A DNA stretch of 64,000 nt from Alcanivorax sp. 24 (GTDB lineage: Bacteria; Pseudomonadota; Gammaproteobacteria; Pseudomonadales; Alcanivoracaceae). The notes beneath the pieces are model-generated. The model was not told where the DNA came from, searched no databases, and saw only the letters and a program-made list of their open reading frames with translations. The stretch lies in the NCBI RefSeq assembly GCF_004360225.1, contig NZ_SNUA01000002.1, positions 1 through 64,000 on the forward strand, given 5' to 3'. Both the position numbers and the translations under genes were made by a program. Shown here piece by piece: positions 56,923 to 64,000 of the stretch (position 1 is its first letter; every line of letters begins with the position of its first letter).

Positions 56923-57798
56923 TTATTCCGGTGAGGCATCCAGTGTCGGGTCCTCTTGCCGGTGGGTAACCCGCAGCAAGCGGATGGTGCGGCCGTCGGC
57001 GCTTAACACGGTGAACTGAAACGGCCCCAACTCGATGGATTCATCGCGGCCGGGCAGGCGGCCGAAGGCGTGCATCACCAGACCACCGATGGTGTCGAAC
57101 TCGTCGTCGCTGAGCTCGCACTGGAAGTGTTCGTTGAAATCCTCGATCGGCGTCAGGGCCTTGACGGTGTGTTCGCCGTTCTCCAGATCCTTGATCAGGT
57201 AATCGTCTTCCTCGATGTCGTGCTCATCCTCGATCTCGCCGACGATCTGTTCCAGCACATCCTCGATGGTGACCAGGCCGGCGATGCCGCCGTACTCGTT
57301 GACCACGATGGCCATGTGATTCTTGGTGATGCGGAATTCCCGCAGTAACGAATCCAGTCGCTTGGACTCGGGGACCACCATGGCGGAGCGCAGATGATCC
57401 TTGATCTGGAAGCGCTCCATGCGGGCCGGTTCCATAATCAGCGCCAGCAGGTCCTTGGCGAGCAGGATGCCGACGACCTCGTCCGGATCGTCGCCAATAA
57501 CCGGGAAGCGGCTGTGGGCGCATTCGATGATGGTGGGCAGGAAATCGCGGGGATCGCTGCTGGCACGGATGCTGACCATCTGCGTGCGCGGGATGAGGAT
57601 CTCCCGGACCTGCATGTCGCTGACGCCGATGGCGCCTTCGATGATGCCAAGCGTGTCACCGTCAATGACGTGACTGTCGCGCATGGAGCGCATCAGATCC
57701 AGCAATTCCTCCCGGGAACCGGGAGTGGAAGTGAAGAACTGGCCAACGCGCTCCAACCAACTTCGACCGTTGTTCTGGTCTGAATAGTCGTCCGACAT
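56923..57798 (-). CDS. ybeX: CorC/YbeX-type CBS-domain protein
   Basis: The 291-residue cytoplasmic protein has two CBS domains (about 65-190: REILIPRTQMVSIRASSDPRDFLPTIIE, NHMAIVVNEYGGIAGLVTIEDVLEQIVGEIEDEHD in parts) and a C-terminal CorC/HlyC transporter-associated domain (about 205-285). E. coli YbeX (CorC) is linked to magnesium/cobalt efflux and to ribosome metabolism. It follows ybeY by 47 bases in the usual ybeZ-ybeY-ybeX order. Confidence 0.94.
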   Translation of the reverse strand: MSDDYSDQNNGRSWLERVGQFFTSTPGSREELLDLMRSMRDSHVIDGDTLGIIEGAIGVSDMQVREILIPRTQMVSIRASSDPRDFLPTIIECAHSRFPVIGDDPDEVVGILLAKDLLALIMEPARMERFQIKDHLRSAMVVPESKRLDSLLREFRITKNHMAIVVNEYGGIAGLVTIEDVLEQIVGEIEDEHDIEEDDYLIKDLENGEHTVKALTPIEDFNEHFQCELSDDEFDTIGGLVMHAFGRLPGRDESIELGPFQFTVLSADGRTIRLLRVTHRQEDPTLDASPE

Positions 57799-57845
57799 CA
57801 GGGGTAGTGCTCCATGTTATGGTTTCGGTGTTATGGGTTGTGAAG

Positions 57846-58334
57846 TCATGGGGGCAGCGAGTTATACGGATCTGGAAAGCCCTGGCCGGCAAGGGCGAGG
57901 ACCTCCAGGGACTCCATCTGTTCGGCGTCGTCATCGTCGATATGATCGTAACCCAGCAGATGGAGTACACCGTGGACGACCATATGCGCCCAGTGCGCTT
58001 CCACGGTTTTGTTTTGCTCCGAGGCCTCGCGCCGGACCACGTCCGCGCAAATAATGATATCCCCCAGCAGCGGGGCGATGGCGTCATCGGGCAGGCCTTC
58101 GGGCATGTCGAAAGGGAAGGACAGCACATTGGTGGGTTTGTCCTTGCCCCGGTAGTCACGGTTGAGAACGCGGATTTCCTCGTCGTCGACGATCCGCAGG
58201 GTGATATCACCGACCACGCCGCCGGCCGCTTCCGCGGCGGCCAGGGCCCAGCGCTGCAAGTCGTTTTCGTCCGGTGCGTCCGGGGCATCCGTGGCCCACT
58301 GGATATCAACGGTTGGGGTCGGTATTCCGTTCAT
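57846..58334 (-). CDS. ybeY: Endoribonuclease YbeY (16S rRNA maturation)
   Basis: The 162-residue cytoplasmic metalloprotein matures the 16S rRNA 3' end and assists ribosome quality control. The zinc motif [21 protein letters not shown] and [19 protein letters not shown] are family marks. Its start lies 29 bases inside ybeZ, so translation is coupled. Confidence 0.96.
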   Translation of the reverse strand: MNGIPTPTVDIQWATDAPDAPDENDLQRWALAAAEAAGGVVGDITLRIVDDEEIRVLNRDYRGKDKPTNVLSFPFDMPEGLPDDAIAPLLGDIIICADVVRREASEQNKTVEAHWAHMVVHGVLHLLGYDHIDDDDAEQMESLEVLALAGQGFPDPYNSLPP

Positions 58335-59295
58335 GACGGTCGTAAGCTTCCACGATACGTTGGACCAGCGGGTGGCGAACCACGTCGCGGCTGTCGAAAC
58401 GGGTCACGCCGATGTCCTGTTCGTCGGCCAGTACCTCGAGCGCGTTGACCAGCCCCGAGCGCTGGTGGCGCGGCAGATCCACCTGGGTGACGTCACCGGT
58501 GATCACCGCCCGGGAGCCAAAGCCGATCCGGGTCAGGAACATTTTCATTTGTTCCGGCGTGGTGTTCTGGGCTTCGTCCAGAATCACGAAACTGCTGTTC
58601 AGGGTGCGTCCGCGCATATACGCCAGTGGAGCCACTTCGATGACGTTGCGGTCCATCAGTTTGGCCACGTTTTCGAAGCCCAGCATTTCGTAGAGAGCGT
58701 CATAGAGCGGGCGCAGATAGGGGTCGATCTTTTCCGCCAGATCTCCGGGCAGGAATCCCAGCTTCTCCCCGGCCTCCACCGCCGGCCGTACCAGCAGAAT
58801 ACGCTGGATCTCGGCGCGCTCCATGGCGTCCACGGCGCAGGCCACCGCCAGCCAGGTCTTGCCGGTGCCGGCCGGGCCGATGCCGAAATTGATATCGTGG
58901 CGACGGATATTGCGCACATACTCGCGCTGGTGGGCACCGCGCGGCCGGATCCGGGCGCGTTTGGTGCGGATTACCATGTCGTCGCTGGGGAAGGCCACGG
59001 TATTGTCCAGCTTGTCGGTCAGACCGGATTGCTGCAGGTGCAAATGGACCAGCTCCGGTGTGATATCGGTGCCATCAACGGTCTGATCGTAAAGATCGTG
59101 CAGAACCGAACTGGCGGCCTTTACCGAACGTTCGTCGCCGGACAGGTGAAATTCATTGCCGCGATTGTGGATATCCACGCTCAAGCGCTTGGCGATCTGC
59201 TTGATGTGCTCGTCCAGCCGGCCACAGAGATTGGCGAGCCGCTGGGAATCGTAGGGTTCGAGACGGAGTTTCTGGGAAGCGAGTGGTGTGTCCAA
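58306..59295 (-). CDS. ybeZ: PhoH-family ATPase YbeZ
   Basis: The 329-residue cytoplasmic protein has a KH-like N-terminal part (about 10-75) and a PhoH ATPase domain with Walker [27 protein letters not shown], Walker [25 protein letters not shown] and [11 protein letters not shown]. It interacts with YbeY in E. coli. The usual neighbour miaB is missing upstream; cysA lies there on the same strand. Confidence 0.95.
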   Translation of the reverse strand: MDTPLASQKLRLEPYDSQRLANLCGRLDEHIKQIAKRLSVDIHNRGNEFHLSGDERSVKAASSVLHDLYDQTVDGTDITPELVHLHLQQSGLTDKLDNTVAFPSDDMVIRTKRARIRPRGAHQREYVRNIRRHDINFGIGPAGTGKTWLAVACAVDAMERAEIQRILLVRPAVEAGEKLGFLPGDLAEKIDPYLRPLYDALYEMLGFENVAKLMDRNVIEVAPLAYMRGRTLNSSFVILDEAQNTTPEQMKMFLTRIGFGSRAVITGDVTQVDLPRHQRSGLVNALEVLADEQDIGVTRFDSRDVVRHPLVQRIVEAYDRHERNTDPNR

Positions 59296-59444
59296 GTTGG
59301 AAAGCGAGGCCCCGCGGGCGGTTGCGATGGATTCAGCATACCCCGAAAAGCGCTTTTGGGGGAAGATTTCCCGGCACTGTAGCCTGCCCGCCGGGGAGCA
59401 GGCAAGGGGCGATGCTCCGGTGGTGCGCCGGCCGGCGCCGGGCC

Positions 59445-60539
59445 TCAGGCCGGCGCTACCTGGGGACCCAGGTCGCCGTCGCAGGTGACGGTCTGCAAAC
59501 GCCGGGGCAGCAGGTACAGGGCGGGGTGCCGTTCAGGATCGAGGGCGTCCCAGCGCACCCGGTCCAGCTCCACTTCAAGTACCTCACCGCCCCAACCCTG
59601 GGGTTCGAGTTCCACCGTCACGGTACCGCCGAACACGCTGCGTCCGGCCACCCGCACCGGCAAATGGGCGGCCTCGGTGGGTGCCGCCGCCAGATCCGCT
59701 TCGTGGGGGCGCAAATAGAGCGTGAGGGCGCCGTCCGGGCAGGCGCCATGGGTGTCGAGGCGCAGAAAAGCGTCGCCGGAGCGCCAGTTGTGGCCATCGT
59801 AGAGCCCTTCCAGACTGTTGATGTGGCCGAGGAAGTCGAACACGAAGCGGCTGGCTGGCTGCTCGTACACCTGTAATGGCGACCCCATCTGTTCCACTCG
59901 TCCCTGGCTCATCACCACCACCTTGTCGGAGACCTCCATGGCCTCTTCCTGGTCGTGGGTGACGAAGATGCTGGTTACCGAAATCTGTTCGTGCAGACGC
60001 CGCAACCAGCGACGCAGGTCCTTGCGGACCTTGGCGTCCAGGGCGCCGAACGGCTCATCCAGCAGCAGCACTTCCGGCTTCAGCGCCAAGGCCCGGGCCA
60101 GGGCCACTCGCTGTTTCTGGCCACCGGACAGTTGCGCGGGGTAGCGCCTGGCCAGATTATCCAGCTGCACCAGACTCAGCAGATCGCGCACCCGGTCGCG
60201 GATGTCGCCGCGCGAGGGGCGCTCGGCGCGTGGTAACAGTCGCAGCCCGAAGGCAATGTTGTCGGCCACGGTGAGATGGCGGAACAGGGCGTATTGCTGG
60301 AACACGAATCCGACCCGGCGGCGGCGTGCGTCCAGATGGGTGACATCCTCGTTGTTGAACCGCACCCGGCCGCTATCCGCCCGTTCCAGACCGGCGATGA
60401 TCCGCAGCAGCGTGGTCTTGCCGGAGCCGGACGGTCCCAACAGGCCCACCAGCTGATTGGTCGGCACGTCCAGGGAGATGTCGTGCAAGGCGGTGAAGGC
60501 GCCGAAGGATTTGCGGATGTTTTCGACTTGAATGCTCAC
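59445..60539 (-). CDS. cysA: Sulfate/thiosulfate ABC transporter ATP-binding protein
   Basis: The 364-residue cytoplasmic ATPase closely follows E. coli CysA (365): [24 protein letters not shown], Walker [33 protein letters not shown], signature LSGGQKQR and Walker [18 protein letters not shown]-terminal TOBE domain holds [10 protein letters not shown]. The start is GTG 60539 with AAGGAA upstream; the far longer open frame includes cysW antisense-frame sequence. It lies 14 bases after cysW. Confidence 0.95.
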   Translation of the reverse strand: MSIQVENIRKSFGAFTALHDISLDVPTNQLVGLLGPSGSGKTTLLRIIAGLERADSGRVRFNNEDVTHLDARRRRVGFVFQQYALFRHLTVADNIAFGLRLLPRAERPSRGDIRDRVRDLLSLVQLDNLARRYPAQLSGGQKQRVALARALALKPEVLLLDEPFGALDAKVRKDLRRWLRRLHEQISVTSIFVTHDQEEAMEVSDKVVVMSQGRVEQMGSPLQVYEQPASRFVFDFLGHINSLEGLYDGHNWRSGDAFLRLDTHGACPDGALTLYLRPHEADLAAAPTEAAHLPVRVAGRSVFGGTVTVELEPQGWGGEVLEVELDRVRWDALDPERHPALYLLPRRLQTVTCDGDLGPQVAPA

Positions 60540-60553
60540 TTTCTGGCTTTCCT

Positions 60554-61354
60554 TTAAACGCGTTGACGCCATTCCAGCACGGTTTTCAGCAACAAGGTGA
60601 TCAAGGCCATGGCGGCCAACAGCCCGGCGGCGGTGAAGGCCCCGACGGTGTTGTAGTCCTCGTGCAACATCTGGATCAACAGCGGCAGGGTCAAGGTTTC
60701 GCCGCGAATCAGGCCGGATACCACGCTGACCGCGCCGAATTCTCCCACCGCCCGGGCATTGGTGAGCACCACGCCATAAAGCAGGGCCCAACGGATCTTC
60801 GGCAGAGTCACATACCAGAACACCTGCCAGCCGGAGGCGCCCATCAACACCGCCGCTTCCTCCTCGTCCTGGCCCTGGCTCTGCATCAGCGGAATCAGCA
60901 CCCGGGCGACGTAGGGACAAGACACGAAAATGGTCACCATCACCATGCCCGGCAGGGCGAACATCAGTTGTACGTTCCAGTCGCTCAGCCATTGGCCCAG
61001 CAGGCTCTGACTGCCGTACACCACCAGATAGCAGAGGCCGGCCACCACCGGCGACATGGCGAAAGGAATATCGATCAGGGTGGTGAGCAGTTTGCGACCG
61101 CGAAACTCATAGTGGGTCACGCACCAGGCCAGCAGGATACCGAACAGCAGATTCACCGGCACGGTGATGGCCGCCACCACCAGAGTGAGGCGGATGGCGT
61201 GACCCATGTCGCTGCTGGAGAGGGCCTCAAGCACCGGCGCCACGCCCTGGGCGAAGGCCTGTTGCAGGATCAACGCCAGCGGTAACACCAGCATCAGAAT
61301 GACGGCGGCGAAGGCGGCGGCGATCAGTGCCCATTGGTGCCAGTATCGAGGCAT
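60554..61354 (-). CDS. cysW: Sulfate/thiosulfate ABC transporter permease CysW
   Basis: The 266-residue inner-membrane permease has six helices and the binding-protein-dependent transport motif [30 protein letters not shown], followed by [16 protein letters not shown]. The hallmark [39 protein letters not shown] (in parts) matches CysW over CysT. ATG 61354 suits family N-termini; ATG 61414 is an alternative. cysT and a binding-protein gene are not upstream; a divergent lipoprotein gene is. Confidence 0.92.
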   Translation of the reverse strand: MPRYWHQWALIAAAFAAVILMLVLPLALILQQAFAQGVAPVLEALSSSDMGHAIRLTLVVAAITVPVNLLFGILLAWCVTHYEFRGRKLLTTLIDIPFAMSPVVAGLCYLVVYGSQSLLGQWLSDWNVQLMFALPGMVMVTIFVSCPYVARVLIPLMQSQGQDEEEAAVLMGASGWQVFWYVTLPKIRWALLYGVVLTNARAVGEFGAVSVVSGLIRGETLTLPLLIQMLHEDYNTVGAFTAAGLLAAMALITLLLKTVLEWRQRV

Positions 61355-61589
61355 GCGCGAGCGGCTCCGTGTTCGGGGGAAGCGGGGCCCCGATTCTATA
61401 TTCCGTATCAGCAAAATACAGTGCTGTTTTAGATCCTTTCGGCATCGCGTTAGATCGCCGGTTACCTGAATGCCACCGTTCTTTATTTTTTATTACATCC
61501 GGACGCTGCCCTCGTGGGTATCAAGCAGGGGCCGAGATGGTCCCGTCCGGGCTCCGTGCCCGAACCGATACCCACTCAAGGAGAAAGGC

Positions 61590-63587
61590 ATGAACTCGAA
61601 AGGCAAAGGTTTGTGGGGGCTCTCACCGTTGGTGGTAGCCGTGGCGCTGGCCGCGTGCGGCGGCGACAATGATCGACGCCCGGCCACGGGCGACGGCGAT
61701 TTCCAGACCGCGCCCCTGCTGGTAATGCACAATGGCGGCGATAGCGTGGGCCGGATCGACCGGTTGGATGGTGATCTGAATGTGGTGGCCACCTTTAACG
61801 CGGGCGCCAACGAGGGCATTGCCCTGGACCGGCTCGGTAATCTCTATGCCGCCGATGACAGCAGCGGCGCCCCCAGCCGCTTGCAGGCCCTGCACAGGAT
61901 CGCCGGACGCCAGGATGGCTCCAGCCCCAACGCCGCGCTTGATCGTGACTTCGAGGCGGCCGGCTCGATGACTCTGAAAGGGATCGCCATCGCACATGAA
62001 GCAGGGCTGGTGATGGCCGCCAATACCGGTGGCAACAGCATAGAGGTATACGGCACCGCCGCCGGTGCCGGAGCCGTCCCCCTGGCCAGCACCGCTCTGG
62101 CCGGCAACGCCTGGGATCTGGCCTATGACGAGGCCGCCGACCGGCTGTTCCTGGCCATGACCAACGGCACCGTGATTGTCATCGACGACTACGTGGAAGG
62201 CGGCTTCATGGGTACACCGGCGCGCACCATCACCCCGGACAGCGCCGGTTCCGTCTCCAATATCCATGGCATTGCCTACCGGGCGGACACCGACACTCTG
62301 GTGATCACCGACGTGGGTGACGCGGCGGTGGCTGATGATGGCCGTCTGTATGTGATCGAAGGTGCCGCCAGCGCTGACGGCATGGTAACCCCTGCGCGCA
62401 CGCTGGCCGGTCCGGCCACCTCTCTGGGCAATCCCGTGGATCTGATCCTGAATGGTGACACCGCTTACATCGCCGAGAAGTCCAACGACGCGGTGCTGAT
62501 TTACCGGAACGTATTCAGCGGTGAGTCCGGAGACGTGGCCCCCGACCGGATCGTGGACAGCACCAAACCAGAATCCCTGGCGCTGGTCTTGTCGCCGGAT
62601 ATCGGCGCGGATCTGTCCGACATCGATACTGTCGGCACTGTCTTCACCGGCCTGGCGGTGACCAGCAATCCACCCGCTGCGCCTGGTGACCCGGATGTGC
62701 TCATACTGGATACCGGGCTGACCGCCCCGCAGAGAGCGTTTACCTCCGGCCTGGACCGGGAGAGCCTGGCGTTTAACCAGTTGGGTGATGCTTACGTGAG
62801 CTATGACACGGGGGTGGGCGTGATCAACCATCTGGCCAGCGGCCGCGACGGCGAGACCTTCAGTCACAGCCGGGACCGGGTGATCGAGGGCGGCAACACC
62901 GGCCTGTCCGCGCCCAAGGGTTTTGATGTGGCCGACGGCCCGGGCTGGGTACTGGTCGCCGATCAGGGCGACCCCGCGGTACGGGTGTTCGGTGCTCAGG
63001 CTGGCGGTGATGTGGCGCCGCTGTTCACCATCACCCTGAGCGTGGCGCCGTGGGATCTGGACTATGATCCGGATGGCGACCGCCTCTATGTGGCTCTCAC
63101 CGATGGCACCGTGGCGGTGTTCGACAGCTTCAGCCTGGCTCGCGGCGCCGATGGCCCGGACCGCGTTATCATCCCCGCCGAGGGAGGCACTGCCTTTGCC
63201 GCGCCTACTAATCTGCACGGCATTGTACATGTCGCGGCCAGCGATCAATTGATTGTCTCCGACGTGGGCAGCGGCACCAATCCCACCGACGGCAAGCTCT
63301 ACGTGCTGGATAACGCCAGCAGCGCCGATGATATTACCAATGTATCGGTGCGCATCGACGACAACGACAACAATGCCGTGGGTAACACTCTGCTTGGCAA
63401 CCCGGTGGACATCGCCTTTGACGGCCAGCATTTGTACGTGGCGGAGAAATCCCAGGGCAAGGTGCTGCGTTTCGACCACATCCTGGATTCCACCGGCGGG
63501 GATGTGGCGCCGTCGGTGAGCTATGACCAGGCGTCACCGGAGTCGGTGTCGCTGATCACGGTTCTTCCGGGTAACACGCCTGAATAA
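61590..63587 (+). CDS. Duplicated beta-propeller-like lipoprotein
   Basis: The 665-residue exported protein has a lipoprotein signal (LVVAVALAAC, Cys23). The mature part is two homologous halves (about 42-350 and 365-660). Each has blades of the NHL/YncE style, e.g. AWDLAYDEAADRLFLAMTNG against PWDLDYDPDGDRLYVALTDG, and GNPVDLILNGDTAYIAEKSN against GNPVDIAFDGQHLYVAEKSQ. No catalytic motif is visible. AAGGAG lies before ATG 61590. An ECF sigma gene follows 113 bases downstream on the same strand, so the two may be one unit. The function is unknown. Confidence 0.85.
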   Translation: MNSKGKGLWGLSPLVVAVALAACGGDNDRRPATGDGDFQTAPLLVMHNGGDSVGRIDRLDGDLNVVATFNAGANEGIALDRLGNLYAADDSSGAPSRLQALHRIAGRQDGSSPNAALDRDFEAAGSMTLKGIAIAHEAGLVMAANTGGNSIEVYGTAAGAGAVPLASTALAGNAWDLAYDEAADRLFLAMTNGTVIVIDDYVEGGFMGTPARTITPDSAGSVSNIHGIAYRADTDTLVITDVGDAAVADDGRLYVIEGAASADGMVTPARTLAGPATSLGNPVDLILNGDTAYIAEKSNDAVLIYRNVFSGESGDVAPDRIVDSTKPESLALVLSPDIGADLSDIDTVGTVFTGLAVTSNPPAAPGDPDVLILDTGLTAPQRAFTSGLDRESLAFNQLGDAYVSYDTGVGVINHLASGRDGETFSHSRDRVIEGGNTGLSAPKGFDVADGPGWVLVADQGDPAVRVFGAQAGGDVAPLFTITLSVAPWDLDYDPDGDRLYVALTDGTVAVFDSFSLARGADGPDRVIIPAEGGTAFAAPTNLHGIVHVAASDQLIVSDVGSGTNPTDGKLYVLDNASSADDITNVSVRIDDNDNNAVGNTLLGNPVDIAFDGQHLYVAEKSQGKVLRFDHILDSTGGDVAPSVSYDQASPESVSLITVLPGNTPE

Positions 63588-63700
63588 GGTGAGGCAGGCC
63601 GCTCCGGCGGCCGGCTTTGCCGGCATTGACACGATCTTCTCGCGCCGGCCTTCAAGATTTCGGCAGACACCCTCGTGAGGCCACATCTTGGAAGCCGGCC

Positions 63701-64000
63701 ATGGATGACGATCAGCAGCATCTGGAACAAGGCAATGCCCTTATGCTGGCCTGTGCCGGTGGCGACCGGGATGCGTTCCAACGACTTTATTCCATCGAAG
63801 CACCGCGCATGCTGGCTCTGGCACGCCGTTTCACTGGTGAGCAGGCGGCGGCGGAGGACGCGGTACAGGACACCTTCGTCCAGGTCTGGCGCAACGCTCA
63901 CCGCTTCCGGCGGGAGCGGGGCAGCGCCAGGGCCTGGTTGTACAGCCTGTTGCGCTATCGGCTCATCAACCAGCAGCGGCGCGGCGGGCAAATCGGACAC
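63701..64000 (+). CDS. ECF-type RNA polymerase sigma factor, N-terminal part (runs off the window)
   Basis: One hundred codons are visible without stop. After MDDDQQHLEQGNALMLACAG comes the sigma region 2 pattern: GDRDAFQRLYSIEAPRMLALARRFTG, then AAAEDAVQDTFVQVWRNAHRF and ARAWLYSLLRYRLINQQRR. This matches ECF sigma-70 region 2 with the AEDAVQDTF signature. It probably has an anti-sigma factor beyond the window. The upstream lipoprotein may be a target or partner, which is only inferred from position. Confidence 0.85.
   Translation, partial: MDDDQQHLEQGNALMLACAGGDRDAFQRLYSIEAPRMLALARRFTGEQAAAEDAVQDTFVQVWRNAHRFRRERGSARAWLYSLLRYRLINQQRRGGQIGH

Noticed and set aside
59445-60992. Extended CysA frame of 515 codons
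   Set aside because: The first 151 codons lie opposite-phase to cysW and are not CysA-like; GTG 60539 with a good ribosome site gives the family length.
61623-63479. 618-codon minus-strand frame inside the propeller lipoprotein
   Set aside because: The + strand frame has lipobox, RBS and repeated blade motifs; the antisense frame only mirrors the internal duplication.

Overview
The window is about 64 kb of high-GC DNA from a gammaproteobacterium. The cell-wall/lipoate block (leuS-lptE-holA-nadD-rsfS-rlmH-mrdA-rodA-mltB-rlpA-dacA-ybeD-lipB-lipA), the ybeZ-ybeY-ybeX-lnt block, an aliphatic amidase nearly identical in its N-terminus to the Pseudomonas AmiE I remember, and a PPi-dependent phosphofructokinase fit an Alcanivorax/Alloalcanivorax-like or Pseudomonas-like marine or hydrocarbon-degrading organism. 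The genus is an inference; there is no rRNA or tRNA gene in the window to fix it.

Left part (1-8.2 kb): the end of an IS3-family element lies against a truncated siderophore receptor, followed by pfp, a small membrane protein, and a two-component pair. The kinase of this pair is a very large protein in which an NCS1-type permease domain and a cysteine-rich segment precede a hybrid histidine kinase. Next (8.5-17.2 kb) is a nitrogen-scavenging island on the + strand: a urea/short-chain-amide ABC transporter (urtABCDE), aliphatic amidase amiE, the ClpB-like amiB, formamidase fmdA and the zinc-ribbon protein fmdB. The two-component system is divergent from this island and is its likely regulator. 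Cyanate lyase (56.3 kb) adds another ammonia-releasing enzyme.

Middle part (17-30 kb): a MaoC-like dehydratase, a Fur-box-preceded siderophore receptor, mpl, ubiX, and an exbB-exbD-exbD-tonB operon behind a Fur-like box. These are followed by an NlpE-like lipoprotein, a GST, PBP4 (dacB) and a DUF6164 protein. From 29.2 to 47 kb runs a long minus-strand housekeeping series for lipoate, peptidoglycan elongation, NAD, proline, DNA polymerase III delta, LPS assembly and leucyl-tRNA synthetase.

Right part (47-64 kb): a YdcF/ElyC-like protein and then a minus-strand sulfur group (DASS transporter, SulP transporter, a DUF442-sulfide:quinone-oxidoreductase fusion, a persulfide-dioxygenase-like MBL protein) headed by a strong promoter overlapped by dyads. 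Then come an NTF2-like protein, lnt, cynS inserted on the opposite strand, ybeX/ybeY/ybeZ, cysA and cysW without a neighbouring cysT, a duplicated beta-propeller lipoprotein, and the start of an ECF sigma factor.

Interspersed repeats are conspicuous. There are six copies of a REP-like paired palindrome in intergenic gaps, two full copies and one half copy of a second palindromic family, one element with perfect 35-bp inverted ends, and a perfect 19-bp hairpin inside dacA.
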